In this document: piece by piece, positions 57,487-64,000 of the stretch
Numbering within the stretch: the stretch's first letter is position 1
How the letters are laid out: every line of letters begins with the position of its first letter
DNA from: Branchiostoma floridae
Taxonomy: Eukaryota; Chordata; Leptocardii; Amphioxiformes; Branchiostomatidae
NCBI RefSeq assembly: GCF_000003815.2
Contig: NC_049981.1
Coordinates: 14,236,217-14,300,216, forward strand
Direction: 5' to 3'
DNA: 64,000 nucleotides
The notes under the pieces: generated by a model
Databases searched by the model: none
The model's input: the letters and a program-made list of their open reading frames with translations, nothing else
What the model was told of the DNA's origin: nothing
Made by a program: the position numbers and the translations under genes

Positions 57487-58358
57487 CTGGGTGGTGGGAC
57501 TAAAAGCATTTCCAAGAGATATGTGGGGACGGAACAAAGGCCTTGCAAAGGGAATCCTCCTTGCTCTATTTAACCAGAAAGGCTGGGGAGAAGGCTGGTG
57601 TTTGCCCAGGCTTTCGCATGCACTGAGGATGACTTAAGCTAACTCTACCTTCAGCGGAGAAAACATGTACACAGCACAAACCTGCTTTATTCTGCGAGGA
57701 TTCAAAGATTTGACGGCAGGCACTGGACTAACTGCTCCGATTTCTACCATTGAAATCTTCCAAAGTGTTTTTACAAGGCTGGATTTGGACATTCTTTTAG
57801 CGAGTTGTAAAGGAGATACATAGAAAGCATCATTGTTGTACTGTTAAGAGTCAGGATTTGCAAAAAAGCGTACATTTGTTTATTATAGTTTTGTTCATTT
57901 TCAAATGCAGCAATTGTGTAAGCTGAAATATGCTGACCTAGGAGTATATGGAATATGTCATTCTTGTCACCAGAAACTTTGCACATTTTCTCGGACTCAA
58001 CATTCTTTACGTGTTGCTACCAGGAAAGACAGGATATAGAACCTGTAGGCATTATCAAAGCGTAACTCAAAGAAGGCGTAAGATGTATAGGGCAGATGTC
58101 AGTACACAATAAGAAGCTTTTGAAGACTCCAAATGAAAAGTAGTGAACACTGGTTACAGATGTTCGCACATCTGGAGAATATTCTCACATAAACATCTTG
58201 CAGAGTCCTATCCATGGGGTACTTTTGAAGCCTAACTACGTCTTCCTAAATCAAGTCTTGTTTTGCTTAGAAATGTAACTAAGTTATCCTAGCCATGTTT
58301 CTAAGTTGTCCATATATTTGTTGCTTTGCTCAGCTACTGTATATCAAAGATAAAAATC

Positions 58359-58718
58359 AGGCCCAATCTACACACAGTTTTTACCGATATCTGTGGAGAT
58401 GTCGGGAGGGATCTAGAACGTAGGGGGCCGGGCACCCATGGCGCTTGCAGTCATAAACATATAGCGAGATTTTCCAAATGGCGTTATATGCTAATGAGCC
58501 TTCCTGAAGTCGGGAAGCATCTACATGCGCGCGAAGCTGTCGGGGACCCCTGCTAAGCTATCGGTAAGGTATCATACGAATGGTCTGGACCTTTCGGGAG
58601 AAATTTTCCCGATATCTTGACGGCGATATTGCAGTTCCATCTAGACGCTGAAAAAAAGCTGTCGGCGAGAGGTTGTTTGCTCGCCGATATCGGGAAAAAC
58701 CGTGTCTAGATCGTGCCT
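58359..58718. mobile_element. 360-bp inverted-repeat element (MITE-like)
   Basis: The left end AGGCCCAATCTACACACAGTTTTTACCGATATC pairs with the right end, whose reverse complement begins AGGCACGATCTAGACACGG and continues TTTTTCCCGATATC, about 28 of 33 positions. CCGATATCGGG motifs recur inside. A GTCTGGACCT/AGGTCCAGAC pair (about 58583 and 58740) straddles the right end and may mark a nested or composite structure. The target duplication is not clear. Confidence 0.65.
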
Positions 58719-59336
58719 TAGTTAGGAGCTAAAACTAGAGGTCCAGACTACCCGTAGTTGGCAGATATTTTTTAGCCATGCTCGTTTTAAAATTTTATTT
58801 TACATTTTGGTTGTCTCCCTTGTGTGAAGATATACGGAACGAATATCATGATTTCATATTGGTTGTTGAAAACAAGAAAACCTCTATCTTGCTGTGTAAA
58901 AATAACATCAAGGACCATTCTGAAAGCGCTTTACTTTTCAGTCATGAAAACTACACTGGTACCTCAACTTCTAGCCTGTATCCAGTAGCCACTGTGAGCT
59001 GATAAGAAGATATACCTACATGTATGACAAATGATATATAACCCATGAATTCCGATATTTGCTTTCTTTCCTTTGTTCTTAGTACAATGACTTTTATTGG
59101 CTGCTATGCCATGCTCTGTGTGTTCAGTTCCTTTTACAGTTCTTATCGTGTCTTTATCCTCAAAATTTGACTATCTTCTTTTCTTCAACCAGTCTTGGTT
59201 TTGTTCGCTCCATCATATCAGTTTGTTATGTATCCGGAAGGCAGCGGTCTCTACTCTCCAACATATCGTGCAGAAATGGATCACCATGCCTCACCTGCCC
59301 AAGTGTTATGACCCCATTTAGGCATCAATCACCTAC

Positions 59337-59481
59337 CGATGTGTCAGAATAGCGGTGGGGCGGTGCGATTGTCCAGGTGAAGGCCCACCTGTGCTTGCCC
59401 TGCACGTAGCGTGCCTTGTTTGTTCCCGTCAGATTACGCATTAGTGTCACGGTGTTGACTTGGCCTTGGGGCAAGTCGTTA
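59337..59481 (-). other. Coding-like block, possible minus-strand exon
   Basis: A minus-strand frame reads NDLPQGQVNTVTLMRNLTGT then NKARYVQGKHRWAFTWTIAPPHRYSDTS and ends at a donor TCG|GTAGGT in phase 0. CpG content and codon choice look coding; the region is GC-richer than its flanks. The 5' boundary is uncertain (weak acceptor GATTCAG at 59482; an in-frame stop lies just upstream). Its end phase does not fit the block at 57355 directly, so another exon would be needed between them. The family is not recognised. Confidence 0.3.
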
Positions 59482-61454
59482 CTGAATCTTCACAACTCGC
59501 AGCCTCCCGTGATCAAATTCTATTGTTCTAAAATAAAGGAGTAGCGTTATGATAACTCCATGGCTCTAAAAGTGTGATGGCATGATGGCGCATTGCTGCA
59601 TGTAGGCAGTGTTTGAACAAGACACTTCAAACAGAATTTATTGAGGGATTGTAGTCAGTAAAACAATAGGAAACACAGCATTATGGTATGTAATGAGCAT
59701 TCCCTTGTTTGAAGTTTGACCCATAAAGTGGCCAGGATAAGCCATTAGTGTGTGCATATTGCTCTGTTGTGGCGAAGCAGGAACAATGGGAAACGGAGCG
59801 AATTTGTTTGCGTTCTGCCGCAGAACTGCCATACTCTTGTTTGCAAACGGGATGATGGCGTTTCAAGTCTAAGGTTGGCAAAATATCGAACATGTTATGC
59901 AAGCACCAATGAAATCTTCCCGAACATACAAAAGTTTATATCTCCACAAATTAATCATAGGGACTGTAACTGTTACTCAACTTGGAAAGAACTCAATTGG
60001 AAAGAAATTTTTGGACAACTTATACCTTTAGCAATTGTACAAAAGTGTTGCAATTGTACTTCACTAGTAAACTTTATAACAGTTGCAGTAAGTATGCCCG
60101 GACCGTTGGTTGCCTAGGGACCAGTTATGGACCAGGTGGTCATAAGTGTTCAAGTACGTGAAGACAAACCATTTTATATCTGCAATCCAAACTTAATAAA
60201 CTTTGCAAGGTCACTCATTAAGTCATGACGAAGTGGTGTAATTGCCAATGGTAGTGCTTATGCTAACAAAGGTAGAAATTGCCATGAAGTACAGGATTGT
60301 ATTGGCCAGGTCAGGAACTAGGGCAAGGGTCAAATTTAAGATTGAAAGACTTGTTGTGGACAAGCAAATGGTTGTGTGACAAGTGAGTTGAAAAGACAGT
60401 TTGACTGGTGTCTAATGTTTGTGCCTCCCATGCTTTAGTCATAGCCACAAAGACCCTCTTTAGTTGTATATACCGAGATATATTGGAATTTTTTTGTCTA
60501 TTGTACATGAATCCAACCCAGTTTCAAAGGAGCCTAAGCAGATAGACCAACAAATCCTATGATAGTAGCAAAAGCACAGTTGCTGCTTGCATGTTACCAA
60601 AATTTCATCTTCCAAATTGAATTCAACTTCTCTCTTGACTGTACGTAGAAAAGTCTGTTGCCCCCTTTTGTAAGGGATTCTGTTGTGGGTTTATGTTCTT
60701 CCCATGAACTACACATATTAAGTTTTACAGGCATGAGTCAAGTTGAGACAGTCACAAACAGGCAGACCAACTGATAAAGTTTGCTCTCATCTAAACCAAG
60801 GCATGATATACTAGTTAGATTTAACCATTTGAATTATGAGATGTAGTTATGATGAATTGATGATATTGTATATATAGTTGCCGTGGTAGCAGAATTCTGC
60901 CACTGTTGACAACAACCTTCACCAAATTTGTACTTCGGCTTGAGGTGATCTTTTCTGCAAACAAGAGCAGGCCTTACACAAAGAAGGCAACTTTGGGACA
61001 GACTTTTTGGCTGAAAATCACTGAAACTTGAAAGCTCTTTATTTCTTGCATCAATTATTATTTTTTGTTTGGAATATCAAAGAAAACAAATTTCATATAC
61101 CTCTTCTTGGATTTGTCACAGAATCATAGATCAGATCAAAGTTTTAGATGAAGACGAGTTTTCTATGGATCAGAGTTTCCAGGAATTACTTATTTTTAGA
61201 CCTCATTCAACGTTTTTGACATTTTGTTATATCGTCTTATAGATACCATTATTTTTGCACATACTACAATTTTGTAGGGATAGATATTTCAACAAAGCTA
61301 AAAAAAATGGATCAATTGGCAAGAAATCTCATCCTGCAAAGTTGAAAAACCATATTTCTCTGACCTACTCTATGACTATGAGGAATGTGTTTATCCATCA
61401 AACCTGATTAACAGCTGTTATGTTATCGGTAGCTATTGGCAGTTGTAACTACAG

Positions 61455-61526
61455 GCATGAACAGGACGTTAGTGTGCTACAGTATGCCGTTGTTTTGCGA
61501 AACGTCATGGCCCTCCGTTTGCACAG
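61455..61526 (+). other. Candidate phase 1-1 exon, Cys-rich
   Basis: The acceptor GTAACTACAG and the strong donor CACAG|GTGAGG enclose 72 bp. Entered in phase 1, as left by the exon ending at 46133, it reads MNRTLVCYSMPLFCETSWPS then VCT with three Cys, and leaves phase 1 again. This fits an extracellular segment of the same plus-strand gene, but the intervening distance is large and no homologous module is recognised. Confidence 0.35.
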
Positions 61527-62330
61527 GTGAGGAGGCAGTACAGGTGTTTCATGGCACACGCCCGCGGTTCTCCATGCTCAATTTATGCCTGGTCCTGTTT
61601 ACTGGTCTCCCATGTTACACACTGAATGGGTGCCTCAGTCTGACACTAAGTCTTCACTACCTTTGGAAATTAAGGTTTTATATTCCTGAGTCTGCTGTTG
61701 AAAGATGACAGTGAGGGGATCTGAGATATGGTGGTGTGTTGGCAGGGTTGCTGGGAGGGATTAGTACAGGACTGAGGGATCATGACACTATATTATGGAC
61801 TGTACCACCTAGGAGAAATCTAGAGGGGTGAACTGAACAAGCAGGATACTACAGTACACAGAGATGGAGGTCATGGCAATGCATTGATTTCTAGCAAAAA
61901 TAATTTTGGTTATAGCAAACAAACAAAAGATTTTGCGTTTAAATCTGTTACTGTACAGTTCTTAGTAGAATACTATATTTATACTACATTGACTCAATGA
62001 CTGTCTCCCTGCTGCCTTACCCGGTAAGGAGTACAAATTTGGTACCAAACAGTAACCTTAGCAGGATGAAATCTAAATGCAATTTTAATTGGCTACAAAA
62101 TGCATATCTATTATTAGGTGGCCCTAGGTGCCATGGGGGTGTGCTGTTGACCTTGACACTGTCAGAAACCAAAAGCCCTGCAGGAAGGAAAATGGAGGGT
62201 ATGGGTGCAAACAAGAGGCTGTTAGTGTTCCTGTCAATAACAGGACAGACAGGAGGCCATTAGGTTGTTTGTGCAAAATGTCTCAGCAAGTTAGGAAGGC
62301 TTTCCTCCATCAATCAACTGGAACTGATTG
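61527..62330. other. Stretch without recognised gene
   Basis: The short open frames on both strands lack splice context or motifs. Confidence 0.45.
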
Positions 62331-62334
62331 GGAT

Positions 62335-62615
62335 GCCCCCCTCCCCACCTCTTGATGGTATTCTTGGGTCTTTTGAGGCCATAAGGGAAATGGGTTGGTA
62401 ATCCACTGTGTCTAGGGCACAATATTGGAAGGCAGAGCCCATCCCTCTCCTTTCCACAACTTAAGCCAGGTAGCCATTTACACCTGGGTGGAGTGAGGGA
62501 GGAGATGTTAAGTGCCTTTCTCAAGGACACAGCTTCTAGATAGGAATGCCAGGAATCAAACCCCTGACCTCCTGGTCCTGTCTTCTCTAACCAAACTACT
62601 TGGCCATTGACCCCA
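62335..62615 (-). repeat. tRNA-derived SINE, minus orientation
   Basis: Read on the minus strand, an A-box-like TGGCCAAGTAGTTTGGTTAG, a B-box-like GGGTTTGATTCC and a body TGTGTCCTTGAGAAAGGCAC have the form of marine tRNA-SINEs. It differs in sequence from the 4326/42121 family. Boundaries are approximate. Confidence 0.6.
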
Positions 62616-63122
62616 TACAGTGTAAAGCTGCATACAAAATATTCAAAAGACATGTTCTTCTGGTTTATACAGCCAAGTTGCTTATATAATGCAGATCTTT
62701 CTGACTGTAAAAGTTTTGTACATATTCATGAAAAAAAACAAAATTAAATACAAAGATGCTTATTCATTCAGTTATTGAACTTTGTAATACTTTGCAAATT
62801 TTTCGAACCCACAAGTTATGAATTTCTTATCTTTTGGCAGCAGGTTTTCTTATTCAACACTTTTACCATTCACTTTGCTCCCCATCGGATGCTGCAACTG
62901 TATATTAACAAGTTGATGATGTCAGATTAATAACTATTGGCGTCGCAGGTCTGTGGAAGATGCATTGCATGTTCCCCTCTGGGTGTCCCTCGACATCATG
63001 GGGGTTTGTTTGAATGGAAACTGGCTTTGTGAAATAATCCTTTGAACACAGCGCCATACATATATTGTGGAGGGAATAGAAGAACATGGCGGATTCCTAC
63101 TATATTTCTGGCCAACTCTTAG

Positions 63123-63478
63123 CAGGGCTCGAAATTCATTTTTGGGATTAGGTGCACTGGTGCACCCAGGTTAAAAAATTGGGTGCACCAAAAATTTTTT
63201 GGGTGCACACTTAAATTTAAGTACTAGTATAACCTAATAGCAAAACTTAGTTACAAGCTATCAATGTCTTAAACAAGTACCATGACAGACATTTTTATTA
63301 TCTTTCTAACACTTAGATGTCAAGAATATGATGTATACTAGTATACTTTGATATCTTTACATACATAAACCTAAGAAAATATTTGGGTGCACCTTATGCA
63401 CCCACAGAAAATAATTGGGTGCACAGCTCCAATTTTGGGTGCACCTGGGTGCACATGCACCCAGTATTTCGAGCCCTG
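63123..63478. mobile_element. 356-bp MITE with CAGGGCTCGAAAT TIRs and 5-bp TSD
   Basis: The element begins CAGGGCTCGAAAT and ends ATTTCGAGCCCTG, a perfect 13-bp inverted repeat. It is flanked by CTTAG on both sides (63118-63122 and 63479-63483). The interior is a series of GGGTGCAC / GTGCACCC palindromic words near both ends around an AT-rich centre. Ends and target duplication are read directly; CAG...CTG termini suggest a hAT-related family, as for the 5665-7306 element. Confidence 0.9.
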
Positions 63479-63704
63479 CTTAGGAACAAAGGAAAGTGAG
63501 AGAACAAAGAAAAGCATCCTCATATGAAATATGGAGACCTCAATGCAAAGTACCATCTACCTCTAACATTATGTATAGAGGTGTTCAATTTACATATGTA
63601 CATGAACAATATTTTTCATCAATGGAAACAGTTAGCAAATTAAGTATTCAAAATAATAATTAGTATCACAGTTAATTAGTAAAAAGCTGTTTATTTATAT
63701 ATCC

Positions 63705-64000
63705 TTAATACATGTGAGCGACTGCTATAATATTTGGCTCATTATACAAAGGTGTTCCATCTGTTTCACTCAGAATTACAAAAATAAGGAGAACTTTTGT
63801 TGTTCTTCCAATACGAGTTATTACAGAACAGATATTGCAGTTTTTCACACTTATGTCATTACAAAGCCCTACCAAATCAGGCAGAAACCAATCTTTGTAC
63901 ACAATTGTAATCGTCTCAGGAGCAGGAAAAATGTTAACTCCTCGGATCATCACTGCATTGTCCCCCAAACGACTGCCCAGAGGGTAGGATTATATCTCTG
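63705..64000 (-). other. Open frame running off the window edge
   Basis: On the minus strand an open frame enters from beyond 64000 (or starts near 63990) and reads SRLGDNAVMIRGVNIFPAPE then TITIVYKDWFLPDLVGLCND onward to a stop at 63705. The first half looks protein-like, the second half is AT-rich. It could be a terminal exon of a gene or retroelement continuing outside the window; unrecognised. Confidence 0.25.

Noticed and set aside
1-64000. CRISPR arrays, operons, bacterial defence systems
   Set aside because: All real genes are intron-containing or animal-type; the tandem repeats are minisatellites without CRISPR-style spacers.

Overview
The window is chordate-type animal DNA, most likely from a cephalochordate (amphioxus, Branchiostoma-like). 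The genes are split by GT-AG introns of about 0.1-2 kb, the intergenic DNA is AT-rich and full of short terminal-inverted-repeat elements, SINEs and decayed LINEs, and no bacterial operon logic is present. The species is inferred from this overall character and was not checked by any search.

Layout. At 2.8-4.8 kb (minus) lies a four-exon gene for an ER-type membrane FKBP prolyl isomerase resembling FKBP11. At 5.66-7.31 kb is a complete 1.64-kb non-autonomous DNA transposon with terminal inverted repeats and a 5-bp target duplication. At 8.7-16.0 kb (minus) is a nine-exon gene for an ACP6-type lysophosphatidic acid phosphatase (431 aa). It is head to head, 461 bp apart, with a plus-strand seven-exon gene for a secreted protein with two fasciclin (FAS1) domains (16.46-20.09 kb). 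An intronless rhodopsin-class GPCR follows (21.88-23.69 kb), with nine 12-residue repeats in its C-tail and a degenerate DRY motif. Tail to tail with it is a six-exon minus-strand gene for an unrecognised, largely low-complexity 426-aa protein whose stop codon lies inside a minisatellite (25.3-29.0 kb). A 54-bp minisatellite array occupies about 29.86-30.85 kb.

A second FAS1-FAS1 gene lies at 31.9-37.3 kb (plus). It has exactly the same seven-exon, phase 0-1-0-2-0-1 architecture as the first, so the two are paralogues; a LINE fragment, a MITE and an octamer-rich tandem repeat sit in its introns. From 37.3 to 46.0 kb no gene can be read with confidence, although a TATA/CRE-like promoter-like block stands at 41.93-42.07 kb. 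A signal-peptide first exon (46.05 kb, plus) begins a gene whose remaining exons are mostly not identifiable. One candidate plus-strand exon (61.46 kb) and two minus-strand coding-like blocks (57.4 and 59.4 kb) lie in the AT-rich 46-64 kb stretch. A 360-bp inverted-repeat element (58.4 kb) and a 356-bp MITE (63.1 kb) are also there.

The genes do not form one pathway. The FAS1 pair and the signal-peptide exon point to extracellular or adhesion products, FKBP to ER folding, and ACP6 to mitochondrial lipid metabolism. Exon joins were made by hand from splice consensus and reading-frame continuity; they agree in phase throughout the five main multi-exon or single-exon genes.
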